A stretch of DNA of 64,000 bases from Dreissena polymorpha (taxonomy: Eukaryota > Mollusca > Bivalvia > Myida > Dreissenidae): positions 47,160,082-47,224,081 of the forward strand of contig NC_068358.1 of the NCBI RefSeq assembly GCF_020536995.1. Reading direction: 5' to 3'. The notes beneath the pieces are model-generated. The model was not told the DNA's origin. It saw only the letters and a list, made by a program, of their open reading frames with translations, and searched no databases. Position numbers and translations under genes: made by a program. Shown here in pieces: positions 25,501-38,963 of this stretch. Each line of letters starts with the position of its first letter. Positions within the stretch are counted from its first letter, which is position 1.

Positions 25501-27942
25501 CGACAGATTCTTCAGACACCCAAGAGAGAGCCTATATAATTCAAGTAAATAGATAATTGTATTATTTTCTCAACATATATCGCGTTTTATATGTCCACAC
25601 GGCTCTTCAGTTTCTGTTACGTTTTCTCAGATTGTCTCGTTTGTTGTCCTTATTGATTCCAGTGGAAATTTGTAAATTGTTTTAAACGGCCATTTAGGGA
25701 ACATCCGAGTGACTTTTATTAGGTGTGCGAAAGCGCGAGCAAACTGCTAGACACTGTCACGGTGGGTAATTGCATAAACGATGCGTATATTTGAACAAAT
25801 ACCTCAGCAGGGATTTGGTCGGCGGAGTTCTGACACGATGAGATGTGAAGCAAAGATATGAAGGCAGCATGGAAAACGAGATTTACGGTCTATACCTTTC
25901 GGTCTTTCTAGCCTTTTTAATGGCCATGTTTTCGAAAACAAGCTTCATTTTCGGGCGCAGTTTAGTTACAACAAAAGGTCATTAGTTTCGGGATGACAAT
26001 ACTAAAGAGCAATCCTTACAATAGTGATGAGCAATCCTAGGATAAATATCAGGAAAAAAAAAGTGAGTTCATGCAAGGCGAAGGAAGTAGTTTATTAATT
26101 GAATCTTCATATTAAATATGTTTGAGATCATATTTTTTAGATTGAATATAAAGAAGAAAAAAAGAAAAAAATCATGGCGATTTTTTAAACACTGTTTAAA
26201 CTTTTTTTCTGCATATAAAACATACTAAAGCTTTTATTTATAAGTACGTTGAAAAGCGGTCCAATATTGTGAAACTGTTAAAATTGTTCGAATCGTTTAT
26301 TGATTTGACGGTTTGACAAGTAATCGTATCCTCAACCAATCAATACTATGACCAAACCCTTATAATTTAAAAATCCTAAAACAAATACCTTGCATACGAC
26401 GAAAAATATTAACACTTCATAATATTTATTTATGCTTTTTAAGTTATGTATTACTTAAGCCTGTTTTGTATTTCAAGCACTTATATAAACGTAGAGAGAA
26501 GTGTGCGAGTTTTGAATAGTGATTAAGTTTTGTATTCGAGGCTGAGAAAATGGTAGTTCTAGCTTTCCTAATTATAGAAAACGCGTGCGGTTGTTTCCGA
26601 TGGTTGATTCTGATGTGTTTTATGGTGATAGAAAGTAAACCATTGTCAATGGGTACCTCCGTCCGTCCAAACACTCTTCACTTATTTACAGCAGGTTTGG
26701 AACGAATAAACCAATAACTTGAATGACATATGGCTGACAAATGGCTACCAAATACCTCAGGACTGACAAATCCAGTCGATTACAGACATGTGAACGTGTA
26801 CGTGATTGTTAAATATTATTTAAGTGTGTGAATTCCTTCAGCATGTTATTTTCTTTCAACTGTAAATTGCGAAAAAATATGTGATAGGTTTAACATAATT
26901 ATGCATTTTTGCAAGAGAACTCATTAAAACTAAGACATACCGTTCGTAATGTTTGCATTTATACATTGGTAATGTAAGTTTCCATATTAGTGTATGTTTA
27001 TGAAGATAGTTACCACATATGCACGCCTTCTCTTACCTGATATTGTAACTTACTAATGCCAACGGCAGAAACGAAAATTGGTAACACTATATAGAAGAAA
27101 ACTATACTTGCCTGCTTGAACAAATATATAAGTATATTAAGTAACATGTGAAAATAGAGGCTTCACTCATCACGTGTAAACACGTGGAACGGCATCATTT
27201 TAATACATGTTAAACGCAACAACAATATATTTTTAACATTAAATCTCTTCAAACTTCCAACAATTCGAAACATGAAGATAAAAAAAATCTAAGCAATCGG
27301 TAAATTTGTATTCTATATCACGTGACGCAGTCTCAATCATATTTTTCTATGGCTGATAAACACCACGTCTCTTTATATTTCGTATGATCACCTACAATGT
27401 TGATTCTAGTGACACGCACGCAAAACCGCTGAATTATGGTAAAACGTTTTCCTAACACCATTCCGATAGATTTATACAATTACTGTAGCCGGAAAGGTAG
27501 TTATTTCCGCAAGCAAATGAACAAAATATTTTGCACACAACCGAAGCCAGTTCTCAAATCAGACCACTTCCGGTTTAGTAAATGTCGTCTGATTGGAACT
27601 CAAGTTTTATCCCGACGTCTCCGCTTATTTCCAATCAGAAGATTTAGAGAAAGTTATTAATATACTGCTGCATGTGTTGTTAGAGATAAAAAACTAAATT
27701 CGGGCGGAGGAACGAAAATGTTAATTTGGCCTTTATATTTAATTCAATGATCTTAGGTTGGGAAAGATTAAAAGCAAACAAACATCGTCATCAGGTGTGT
27801 TGATGATACAATAAAACAGTTTTCAATTAAAGTGCAGACAGTTATTTTTTCAAATATTTGATAATTCAATGACTATCGTTCAGAAGTCCTTCAGACGATC
27901 TGGTCGGTGATCAGAGATGATAAAGATATTTACTGACATGGG

Positions 27943-28137
27943 AATCGGTACTAGCAGGGAAGGGAGAGTATAGCTCCTTAACAAATAGCCGAACCAATCA
28001 AAAGCTAAATATGAACATATAAACAAGTATGCCTTTGATGCAGTCAATGCGTAAAATAAAACGAAAAAAATCGCTTCATCATAAAGAAATCAGTTAACAT
28101 ACCTACGTTATTGGGGTACAGCCCTTTACTGTTTCTT
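27943..28137. repeat. Direct repeat copy A flanking the LINE
   Basis: About 195 bp starting AATCGGTACTAGCAGGG, repeated at 30443-30645 with roughly 94% identity by eye plus a 4-bp indel. It abuts the GAA-rich 3' tail of the LINE. Sequence outside the pair does not match, so the repeats look like a very long target-site duplication. Confidence 0.8.
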
Positions 28138-30442
28138 CTTCTTCTTCTTTGTCTTCTTCTTGATAACAGTACTCCACCATACTAGGATAAACCTAACTGA
28201 TGATTATGTACTGGCGCTGGGTGAGATTTTGTGTATGATGCAAGCTTGGATCAGAAGCCAAAAATAGTGCCAGATAAAAGTTTTGTATATACAGGCTTGT
28301 GCCAGAAGCAAAAATTGTGCCAAAGATAAAACTATGTACACTGGTTGCTGTTAAGACTTGCTGAGATATTACTTGCAGTACAACAGGCAAAGTGACAACT
28401 GTTTTGAAGATGTCGACTGTGCCTGCTGTACAGGCCATGATAGGCAACATGTCCCACTGACGGATGGTTCTAGGGTAAAAGGAGAACTTGTATGGATCGT
28501 ATAATACACCTATATGTCTGTATATATGATTGTGTCAGTGCCTAGTACTCATATAAGAGGATTTTGGAATTAACAGGTTGCTAATTGTGGCTGATGGAAT
28601 GGCTACTATGTTGTTAACAATTTTATAGAAAAGTATAAATCTTGCTCTTGCTCTTCTAACTTCAAGTGATGGCCAATTAAGTTATTAATCATTTCTGTGA
28701 ATGATTTTGAGTTTGGTCCCAGTACGGTAATAATTTATGACGAAACGAGCAGCGCTCTTTTGCACCTTTTCAATTTGGTTAATTTGATTACTATTATGGG
28801 GATCCCAAACTGTTGAAGAATATTCAAGTTTTGGTCTTACAATTACTTTATATGCATGTTCCTTAACTTGATGGGGCATTTATCTTGAGATTTCTGCGGA
28901 GAAATCCTAGTGACTGGTTTGATTTACTGGTGATAGAATTTATATGTTGACCCCACTTCAAGTTGTCTTGGATAGTTAAGCCTAAGTATTTTGATGATTT
29001 TACTTTTTCTAAGGTATGGTTATGTAGCTGATATTGGAAGGAGAGAGGTCTAGCTTGGCGGGTGATGCTTAACACGTTGCATTTATCGGGATGGAATAAC
29101 ATGAGCGAATCCTGCTCCCATCTACCCGCAGCCTCCAGATCACCTTGCAGCTTCTGGGCATCCTGGTTGCACTTTATCTCTCTATAGATGATACTGTCGT
29201 CTGCAAACATGCGAAGTGTGCTGTTCTGCAAGTAGTTCGGCAGGTCATTGATATAGATGAGGGAAAGGATAGGCCCAAGGACAGTTCCCTGGGGGACGCC
29301 AGATGTGACTGGAACTTTTTGTGATGATTGGCCCTCCAGGACGACCGTTTGAGTACGGTCATGAAGAAAGTCTGATATCCAATTTAGAGCATTATGGGGC
29401 ACTTTATCGAACGCATTTGCAAGGTCCATGATGATGACATCAGTTTGAGTTCTTTCATCGTGGGATTTGTAAAGATTTTGAAAGAAAGGGACTTGTTGAG
29501 TTTCATATGAGCGTTCAGATCTAAAACCATATTGCAAGTCATAGAGAATGTTATTGTTTTCCAAGTGGGTCATCACATTACTAGAAATAATATGTTCAAG
29601 GATTTTACAAATAATACATGTTAAAATTTGGGCCTGTAGTTGATGGCATTATGTTTGTCGCATTTTTTTAATACAGGGCATACATTTGCATGTTTCCAGT
29701 CATTAGGGATTTTGCCTGATACTAGGGATTTATTGTGAATGATTTTAAGGATTGGTGCAACCGTATCTTTGCATTCTTTAAGGACTCTACCATTAAGACT
29801 ATCTGGGCCAGAAGCTTTATGTGGATTGATTTTGCCTAGCAGTTTGACTTAACTATTAGTGGTGATATCAATGTCATGCATAAGGGGTCGTGGACTTGGT
29901 CCTTTATCAGGGCTATCTTGGGCAGAGGTAGGAGTGAATGCTTTTTGGAATTGGTCATTAAGGATGTTTGCTTCAGATGTTGGGTCAGATTTTAATATAC
30001 CATTTTCACGGAGTGGGGAATGTAGGAGGAGTCTGATTTTTGTGATTTAATATATGAGAATAGGTTTTTGGGCAGTTTGCTAGAACTTGGTTTATCTTGA
30101 TCTGGTACGGGAATATCAAGTATCATATTTTCAATAAAGGACCAGTATGCTCTCCTTTGTTCATTTTTAATTTCAGATTTGAGTCGATAAGATGGTCAGA
30201 CTTTCTTTCGTCTTTATTACGCTTATTTAATTTGTGCCTATACTTATTCATTTTCTTCCTAAGTGAGTCTGTAATCCATGATAATTTTTGTTTATATGAA
30301 CTCATTTTGGAGGGAATATTTTTTATATTGATTCTAACATGTTTACTTTAAAGTGATTCCAGAGGAAGTCTACATCTCTGTTGTTGTGTTTCTCTAATAT
30401 TTCATTATGTATTATAAGAATATCCTTATTTATTGCGTCCCA
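28138..30442 (-). mobile_element. 5'-truncated LINE (CR1/Jockey-like) with direct-repeat flanks
   Basis: A 2.3-kb minus-strand LINE fragment. It begins in the linker after the endonuclease (FLWNHFKVNMLES, KLSWITDSLRKKMNKYRHKL, 30123-30526). An intact-looking reverse transcriptase core lies at 28863-29576 with DLANAFDKVPHNAL (motif A), SGVPQGTVLGPILSLIYIND (motif B) and RMFADDSIIY (catalytic). The 3' part shifts frame near 28870 and continues in pieces (VRPKLEYSSTVWDPHNSNQ; SFYPRTIRQWDMLPI near 28450). It ends in a GAA-rich tail (28130-28165). Several frameshifts make it inactive. The ~195-bp direct repeats on each side are listed separately. Confidence 0.85.
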
Positions 30443-30645
30443 AATCGGTACTAGCAGGGAAGGGAGAGTATAACTCCTTAACAAATAGCCGAACCAACCA
30501 ATGGCTAAATATGAATATATAAACATGCCTTTGATGCAGTCAATGCGTAAAATAAAAAAAAATAAAAATTCGCTTCATCATAAAAAAATCAGTTAACATA
30601 ACTACATTATTGGGGTACAGCCTTTTACTGTTTGTTTCTTCTTTC
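30443..30645. repeat. Direct repeat copy B flanking the LINE
   Basis: Second copy of the ~195-bp sequence, abutting the truncated 5' end of the LINE. It ends in TTTCTTCTTTC, a GAA-rich strand that could have primed the GAA tail. Confidence 0.8.
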
Positions 30646-31193
30646 AAGATGTTTACCTATTATTTCCATTAAATACGGAATGCATTCCCGACTCAAGCGG
30701 TATGGATGATTTCTAAGTCAGGTAGATGTTCAATATCCGATCTAGAGCGAAAACCCTCTGTATCCTTCGCACGTCTCGTAATAAAACGAACGCGGTGGTC
30801 ATATTTGCGAGCGCTTCGACATAATTGAGCATCCGTAACTTTTACGTTGGACCTTACGAATTCGTAGCAGGTGGTTGTGTAAGATTTTTTTAATGAAACG
30901 CTCAGATTTTCTTATCACGTTCGTAAATATTCTTACGTAAGGAAACTTTCGTACGAACTTTTATAAAACAGGCCCATATATGCCCACAAACATTTTAACC
31001 AAGTTTTATAACGATGCTGTTAAAAATGTATAAATAAAACAGCTGGCAAGATCATATTAGCAAATTTCTTTCACCTAAGGGCAATACTTGATTATTCCTT
31101 AATGCTGTCTGGTCGGTTATCGAGCTTGGTCAAAAATGATGCCCACAAACACTATCAACCATTTTTTTTTTAATCCGGATTCAACATTGTGAA

Positions 31194-32674
31194 CAAGAGG
31201 GCCTGAAAGGCCCAAAGTCGCTCACCTGAGATTCTAAGGAACTGACCTGTTCTGTGCAGCCCAAGATGTCACTAGAACAAATGTGCTAACCAACTTTAAT
31301 GACTAGTGAACACTCTGGCAGTCACGTTTTTCAGCAGGCCAGAACCATTTTCATACACATCCAAGATATCATATAAACAAATATTTCGACATAGTTTCGT
31401 GAAGATTCATGAAGCCATATAAGGAAAAATGCCCCGCCCCCTGGTGGCCATGTTTTTCAAGCAACTGGAACTATTTTCGAACTTGTCAAAGATATTATTG
31501 GGAAAAATCTTCTGACCAAGTTTTATGATGATCGGACAATAAATGTGTCTTCTGGTGTTAACAAGGTTTTACTATAGCTATATAAGGAACAATGCAACGC
31601 CCCCAATGCAGCCATGTTTTTCCACCAACCGGAAACATTTTCGAACTAATCCAAGTTATCATTGGGACGAATCGTCTGACCAAGTTTCATAATGATCGGA
31701 CAATAAATGTGGCCTCTAAAATGTTAATAACGTTTTACTAAAGCCATATACCATATAGCCATATAAGGAAAAATGCTCCCTGGGGGGCATGTTTTTTAAA
31801 GTAACCATAACCATTTTCGAACTCATCCAAGATATTATTGGGACAAATCTTCTGATCAAGTTTCATGAATATCGGAAAATAAATGTGGCCTCTATAGTGT
31901 TAACAAGATTTTATTATAGCCATTTTAGGAAAAATGCCCTGCCTCTTGACAGCCATGTTTTTTAAGCAAACGTTAATATTTTCAAACACATCCAAGATAT
32001 CATTGAGACCAATCTTCTGATCAAATTTCATGAAGATTGGACAATAAATGTGACCTCTAAAGTGTTAACAAGGTTTTACTAAAGTCATATATAGTCATAT
32101 AGAAAAATTCCCCGCCCCTGTTGGCCATGTTTTTAAAGCAAACAAAACCATTTTCGAACTCATCCAATATAATTGGGACAAATCTTCTGACGAAGTTTTA
32201 TAAAGATCCGAAAATAAATGTGGCCTCTAGAGTGTTAAAAAGGTTTTACTAAAGCCATATAAGGAAAAATGCCCCGCCCCTTGGCGGCCATGTTTTTTAA
32301 CCAACCAGCATCATTTTTTAACTCGTCCAAGATTATATTGGGATGAATCTTCTGACCAAGTTTCATGAAGATCGGACAATAAATGTGGCCTCTAGAGTGC
32401 TAACAAGATTTTTTTAGCCATATAAAGTCATCTAAGAAAAAATGTCCCGCCCCTTGGCAGCCATGTTTTTCAAGCAAACGTAACCATTTTCTAACTCAAT
32501 CAAGATATCATTGAGACCAACCTTCTGACCAAATTTCATGAAGATTGGACAATAAATGTGGCCTCAAGAGGGTTTACAAGGCAAATGTTGACACCGCACA
32601 ACGGACGACGCACGACGGACAAAAGGCGATCACAAAAGCTCACCATGAGCACATTGTGCTCAGGTGAGCTATAA
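31194..32674 (+). mobile_element. Tandem-core hairpin-ended element, family 2 (complete)
   Basis: Starts CAAGAGGGCCTGAAAGGCCC, then GCTCACCTGAG, and ends CTCAGGTGAGCTATAAA, again inverted termini. About seven ~170-bp units lie between them, each with ATAAATGTGGCCTCTAGAG, CCATATAAGGAAAAATGCCC and GGCCATGTTTTT. GACGGAC-type sequence precedes the 3' hairpin. Non-coding. Confidence 0.8.
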
Positions 32675-32905
32675 AGGGAGCGGACATCGCATTGGCTATG
32701 GCCAGCCCAACGCAGGCTTCTTAACATCCCGTTTCTACATGGGCGTATAAACATGTTACAAAAAATTACTTCTGGTTCTATATCGATTGATATTAACACA
32801 GACACAAAACATTTATTAAGTGAGTGTTTCTACGTGTGTTTATATGTAAAGATTTGTTGACTGCTAGTACTTGTTTTTTGTGTGATTTTCACAATCCGTG
32901 AATAA

Positions 32906-33062
32906 GACTCGTTTCCGCCTAAACTTGTTTTTTGCCAAGAGACTTTCTTTAAAAAGAAAATATTATAATGCTTAAAGTGTCATCCCTGATTAACCTGTGC
33001 ACACTGCAATTGCTAATCTGTGATGACACTTTACGCACATGCTAGTTTTTCACAGAGCACAG
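32906..33062. mobile_element. Fold-back MITE, partial copy
   Basis: Retains the centre (TTTCCGCCTAAACTTG) and the right arm (AAAGTGTCATCCCTGATTAA ... GATGACACTTTACGCACATG). The left arm is missing. It lies just upstream of the family 3 element. Confidence 0.75.
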
Positions 33063-33100
33063 CCAAATTATATTCAACTGTAGTAGAAGTGCTATAAAAA

Positions 33101-33362
33101 CAAGAGATGTGTTTGTCAGAAACACAATGCCCCCTAATGCGCCGCTTTTTCTTTTTTTTGACCTTGAAGGATGACCTTTCACCACTCAAAATGTGCAGCT
33201 CCATGAGATACACATGCATGCCAAATATCAAGTTGCTATGTTCAATATTTCAAAAGTTATTGCAAAACTTTACTGTAAGGTTAAAGTTTTGGGACAGAAT
33301 GACAGACAGAAAGACAGGCAAAAAACAATATACCCCCGATCATTTGATCCGGGGGCATAAAA
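33101..33362 (+). mobile_element. Short hairpin-ended element, family 3
   Basis: About 260 bp. Starts CAAGAGATGTGTTTGTCAG and has one core unit (GACCTTGAAGGATGACC, ATGTGCAGCTCCATGAG). A GACAGACAGAAAGACAGG stretch leads to the terminal hairpin CCCCCGATCATTTGATCCGG and GGGGCATAAAAA. Related copies lie at 46884, 48770 and 57866. Confidence 0.8.
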
Positions 33363-36300
33363 ATGTTCCCCTCGATTGAAATACTATTGAGTGGGTATAC
33401 TATAGATCTAATAAGATGTATATTATATAACACCAGTTGATTTTGCCAGACTTGACTCATAAAATACACTTTAACATGAAAGAATGTTTTACAATCTTAT
33501 TCGTTACACACTGAACATGTAAAATGCAGACCGTAGCAATAAAAGAGCTAAGTGATGTACACAATAAACAAACCACATTTCGTTTATGAAAATATTTAAT
33601 GGATAATCGTTCTGTCATAAAATATACATACAATTTACAGAAAAAGTATGAATCCGAAATTAACAAAATATAACAAAGAAACAGCTGGCTTACGTCAATC
33701 ATTCTTCAAATTGAACCTCTTAAACAAAATTCTTGATAAATCATACAACGGACATGGACTATGAATTCAAAATGTCAGTTAAAGCCTTAAATAAGTGATT
33801 AGCCCTTGACCTTTCCTGTCTGGATTATGTAGAATATCTATGTCTGTGTTCCATCAGTTGGTAATTACTAATAAATATAGCCACCTGTTTAATAAGATTC
33901 TCTTTAAGGTCAACAGACAAAATGTCAGAATGCATACATTGAAAAGTCCCATAAAAAAAATAAAACTAGCCCACCGAAAAAAAACTTCCAGTGTTTCACA
34001 TAGGAATAACAAACATAACACACCAGTCTTTATGCACAAAATTTGTATGAAGACCATGCATATTTGAGCACGGTTAAATGTGATTATTTAAGCACAGAAT
34101 TATTTGTTTTGCTTCCTAAAATGAAACCAAAAATGTTAACTGCAAACAAATTTACAAATACAGGTCCTGTTTTTCGTGGAAAATAAAATAGCTAGCAATA
34201 ATTTAAATTAACAAAAATGACTGCCAAACCATAATAGGTATGTACCTACATAACATTAATTAAGGTATTAAAGCCCATGTTCTTCATAAAAACACAGAAT
34301 ATTTTTCATTTTTGAACAGCATTACACATGGGATAAGGAATTCACAGAAACCACATACATTGTATTTAAATTATCAATTGAACCAGATAAACAATATATT
34401 GCTATTTCATAAGTATTAAGAAAGAGATAATAAATGTTAGGCTACCATACTATAAGGAGTCTGATTCAGTGTGAACCAGTCAAACTATTGTAGCCTGCAA
34501 CAATGTTCAAAGCAAAGGCAAAACACAAATTGTCCACTTCAGCAGAAAATAAGCTTTTTAAGAGCAGCATTCTCCGAAAATGGTTAATATGCCATATGCA
34601 ACCAGCTTGGTTCCTGACCAGCCTGAGCATGTGGCATCTTACCCATTTTTGAAGGACAAGGTTCAGAAATTATTCTTCTTCAAGGTAGAAATGAAGATTA
34701 ACCCATACAAGAATATGGCATTCCAACTGTCATTGGTTTTCAAACTTATACTGTTCATTTTTAATCTGATCATATAGAAGATTATTAAGTAAACAAATAA
34801 AGAAAACCACAATAAATTCTATAAGATCTACCAACCAACAAAGTGACTCTTGTATAAGCCACTTCAAAATTTTGTTTGTGGAGGAATAAAAATGAGGTAA
34901 ACGCTCAAACAAATGGAGAATAAAAAGAAGCAAATATACAATGTCAATAACATATTATATCGAAGTACATGTTTGTATTAGATCGGAAAAGGTTTGGCAT
35001 TCTTGTACAAAATAGTTATCTGGATCTACGCTAGCTGCACATATGGCAAAGGATCCTTTTTTGCAGGACACAGGTCATATGAAGTGAATATTTCCATTAT
35101 TTGATATCTTATTTTCACTGTTATCACATGATGAATAAAAGAAATGTATGATACTATTGTACAAGAATTATTGCACGATCAAAAATTGTTGTCAAATACA
35201 GGTTTTGTTGGCTGACGGTCTCCTTGTGCATAAAATAAATTTTGTTACAAAGGACGGAATTTGTGTTGTGCTTTGTATCAATATATCTTCACGTACAATA
35301 TTTAATTAATATTTATTCTTAGCAATGTTGGAGTTTAATATATGTCAGTAAATACTGTCTCTGCTAGATATATATTCTTAATTACGGTACCAGAAAAAAA
35401 CCAGCTGAATTTATTTCTTTGAAAAAACAACACAACAATCACATTAAATCTGAAGGAATTAAACCATTTTCAGCATAAACTTTTGTGAATGAGACTTATG
35501 ATTAAGCAGAGAATACGTAGCTAATTTTCATCTGGTGACAAACAATCCTTTAAACTATTTCAAAATTTTCCTGCAGCCCACTCTTATGTAGATCTGTTTT
35601 ACATCTATAATACAACCCACAGGTTCATGAACATGTCAAGTGAAACTATGATCATTTATTACTTCATATCCAGGAGAGTAATTTCATAACTACAACAAGG
35701 GTGAAATCCCACTTTCCCTCTAGTAGCGCTGTTCATACAAAACATCCTTAACCAAATTTAAGGATTAAGGACTTTTCCTATTTTTTCAAGAATTTTTCTC
35801 AATCTTTGAAGCACTAGTAAAATCAATGATCCTTAAAGAAAATATCCAAACAAACATTTTTTGTACAAATCATAGCAAAGAGCTTATATCATATACTCAA
35901 ACCATAATACGCTTTAAGATGTAGGTATATTATCTGTAAAAACTATCAAAATAATAGTTTCCTACATACTTGATCTGTTTTTACAACAACATTTAAAATA
36001 TGTTTGTACGGTTCACATTCAGTTAATTCCATTCTCTAATTACATTAATTGCATTCCTTGTAATCTATTATATAATGGGAGATGGAGTTTAGAATGATCC
36101 ATGGATCGCAATCGCAATTCATCTGGATCACACTATAACTTGTCAGGTATTTCATGCATATATATATAAAATAGTATGTATGCATTAGCATATTTTAACC
36201 AGCTCAATACATTAACTCAGATTTTTATTGTTGCATAGTATGATAAATACATATGCAAAATTAACTGACAAAGAAAGTCCTAACATCAACAAACACAATA

Positions 36301-36971
36301 TCTATTGTTTAACAATGTGTCAATTTTATGACAATTTTTTCTTTTTTTTACTATAAAAAGGGATATTTTTAACAAATTCCGTGACATTTTAAGAAATGTT
36401 TTTGAAGTTTCTAATTTAAGGACTTTTTAAAGACTCAGTACAAAGTTCAAGAACTTTTTATTCTTCTTGCAAGCCCTGAGTAAGGTAACATAGACTCCTC
36501 ATTATTTGATGGATCTAACAATATAACTAAATAAGCAAAACATGACAGATACATTCTAAACAAAGGCATGAGAAAACAATATTAAGGGAAAAAAATTGTG
36601 AGAGCTTTTTTAAACCGGTTAGTTGTTGTTTTTCAAAACTTTGTTTACATTTTATTCTCAAAACAAAAAAAAGTCTTCACAAATATGTAACAATGATCCA
36701 CAAAGTTGTACAAGAAAGTCTTGACCAAAGTCATTGTTTATGTATCATATGAAATAAACATGCAACAAACATGTACAAGTTTGCAATATAAATACACTTC
36801 ACGAAAATCATGGCAGTTACAATTGCTTGAAGCAATGGCAACCACACATAGAGCTGGCTTGTTTACGAAGCATACCCAGCAGTTGTCCAGGTTGAACATA
36901 CTTTCAAGAATGAAACAAAACCGGTAAAACAACAGAGAAAACATTAGTCAGCACTCAATGGTCACAGTCTG
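33363..36971. other. UBE2Q 3' flank, possibly long 3' UTR
   Basis: 3.6 kb of AT-rich sequence without recognisable repeats, unlike the repeat-filled introns next to it. That absence would fit a long UTR or conserved flank, but nothing in the sequence proves it. Confidence 0.4.
36651..36656 (-). terminator. Candidate UBE2Q polyadenylation signal
   Basis: AATAAA on the minus strand (TTTATT on plus), 316 nt past the stop codon. More such hexamers occur farther out in this AT-rich flank, so the true 3' end may be elsewhere. Confidence 0.3.
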
Positions 36972-37003
36972 CTATCCATCCTCTTGAGGGGGTGTAAACC
37001 ATC
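36972..37003 (-). CDS. UBE2Q: UBE2Q coding exon 12 and stop
   Basis: Completes Gly353, then WFTPPQEDG and TAG, the conserved UBE2Q C-terminus. The acceptor TTTCAAG is less common than CAG but gives the exact family sequence in frame. Confidence 0.92.
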
Positions 37004-38892
37004 CTTGAAATAAATATTCAATATGTTACTGTTAACAAGATTGTATGAAAAATATGCAAACCATTTGAATAATCAGTATGAAACTGAAAAGATTCACAAC
37101 AATATTAGCTTTACATTTACAATTGAGCAAAAATGGCAACAAACATTTGTTAAAATAATATACTTTAAGAATCTCAAAAGTAAACCTGAATCACAACATT
37201 TGCTATGTTATATTTATTATCGCCATCCTTGGTATATGCATGTTAGGTGCACAGTGCACTACACAAGGTTAATGCTTGTTTTATTAACAAAACACTTTCG
37301 TATTTTCTGTGATTGCAAATTACTAGACAGATTACATATAAACATTCTTTCATTCACAGTCAACAATGCCAGTGCTAATTTTACTCTTACAGCATTAATG
37401 TCTGTACAAATGATTAGATATCTCAAACATATTAAACGGTTGAACCCTAACTTTTTATCACAAATAAGCACAACCAAAGAAACCTTCATTTACCTCTACT
37501 TTTCATGTACTGGGTATGTCTTATAAGTCATGACGTGGACATTTGCATTTTCTATGAATCTTTTATTTAACAAACATAACATTTAAAATGAAATAATCCT
37601 AAGCAAAATCAGCAGATCTAGTCATAAATAAGTAACAAAGCAACACAATGCAGATCAACTCACCATTTTTCTCATGGATTTGCACCAGAGATTTGAAAGA
37701 CTGTTGAGCTCTTACTAGGCTATATTGGTTCTGAAACAGTATCAACAAATAATCAGTTCTACTTCTTAGCAATTGATTAAAAAGAACACAATTTTACCAT
37801 AGGAAAATATCTAAGCTAACTTAAGGTACAGGTAGATACGCAAAAGGGGCAGGATGGAAAAGAACCACTTTGATAACATTTCTTTTAATTAGCTAGATCC
37901 AGGTATTTTTTTCTATAACATGTGTGATGACTTAAGGTTTTCAAGCAAATAATGTCATCAGAAATATGATACATTTCAGAAGACGAAAAAAGAAGAGCTG
38001 TCAGCATAGGATGACATATGCCCCCTATAAACGCTTTGATAGAAGTTATGAGCATTTTTCGAAACCTAAACGCAGATTCTGAAACCTAAGCGGTGACCCT
38101 AAGTTCAAGGTTAAGGTCACAGGGGTCAAAATTTGTGTGTGTATTAAAAGGCCTTGTCCATATACACATGCATACCAACTATGAAGGTTATATCTCAAGG
38201 GACATAAAAGTTATGAGCATTTTTCAAAACCTAAACGCAGATTTTGAAACCTAAACGCGGACATTAAGGTCAAGGTCACAGGGGTCAAAACTATTGTGCG
38301 AATGGAAAGGGATTGTCCATATACACATGCATACCAAATATGAAGGGTATATCTCAAGGGACAAAGAAGCTATGAGCATTTTTCAAAACCTAACGCAGAT
38401 TTCGAAACCTTAACGCGGACCCTCAGTTCAAGATCAAGGTCACAGGAGTCAAAAGTTTTGTGCGTATGGAAAGGCCTTGTCCATATACACATGCATACCA
38501 AATATGAAGGTTATGTCTGAAGGGACATAGAAGTTATGAGCATTTTTCAAAACTTAAACGCAGATTTTGAGACCTAAACGCAGACCCTCAGTTCAGGGTC
38601 AAGGTCACAGGGGTCAAAATTTTTGGGCGTATGGAAAGGCATTGTCCATATAAACATGCATACCAAATATGAAGGTTGTATCTCAAGGGACATAGAAGTG
38701 ATGAGCATTTTTCGAAACCTAAACGCAGATTTCGAAACCTAAACGCGGACCCTAAGTTCAAGGTCAAGGCCAAAGGGGTCAAAATTTGTGTGCCTATGGA
38801 AAGGCCTTGTCCATATACACATGCATACCAAATATGAAGGTTATATCTCAAGGGACATTTTTCGAAACCTAAATGCAAAAGTGTGACGGAAG

Positions 38893-38963
<71 letters not shown>

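Larger units (their letters stand above)
19751..27942. other. FoxQ2 3' flank and intergenic DNA
   Basis: Probably 3' UTR for the first few hundred bases, then AT-rich intergenic sequence. Apart from the palindrome at 22410, the tRNA-like fragment near 22,000 and the retroposon tail at 25330, I see no gene or repeat. Short frames of 60-104 residues look random. Confidence 0.55.

Noticed and set aside
27943-30645. LTR-type reading of the direct repeats around the reverse transcriptase
   Set aside because: The enclosed enzyme is a non-LTR type, the element is 5'-truncated, and the repeats lack LTR-like ends. A long target duplication fits better.
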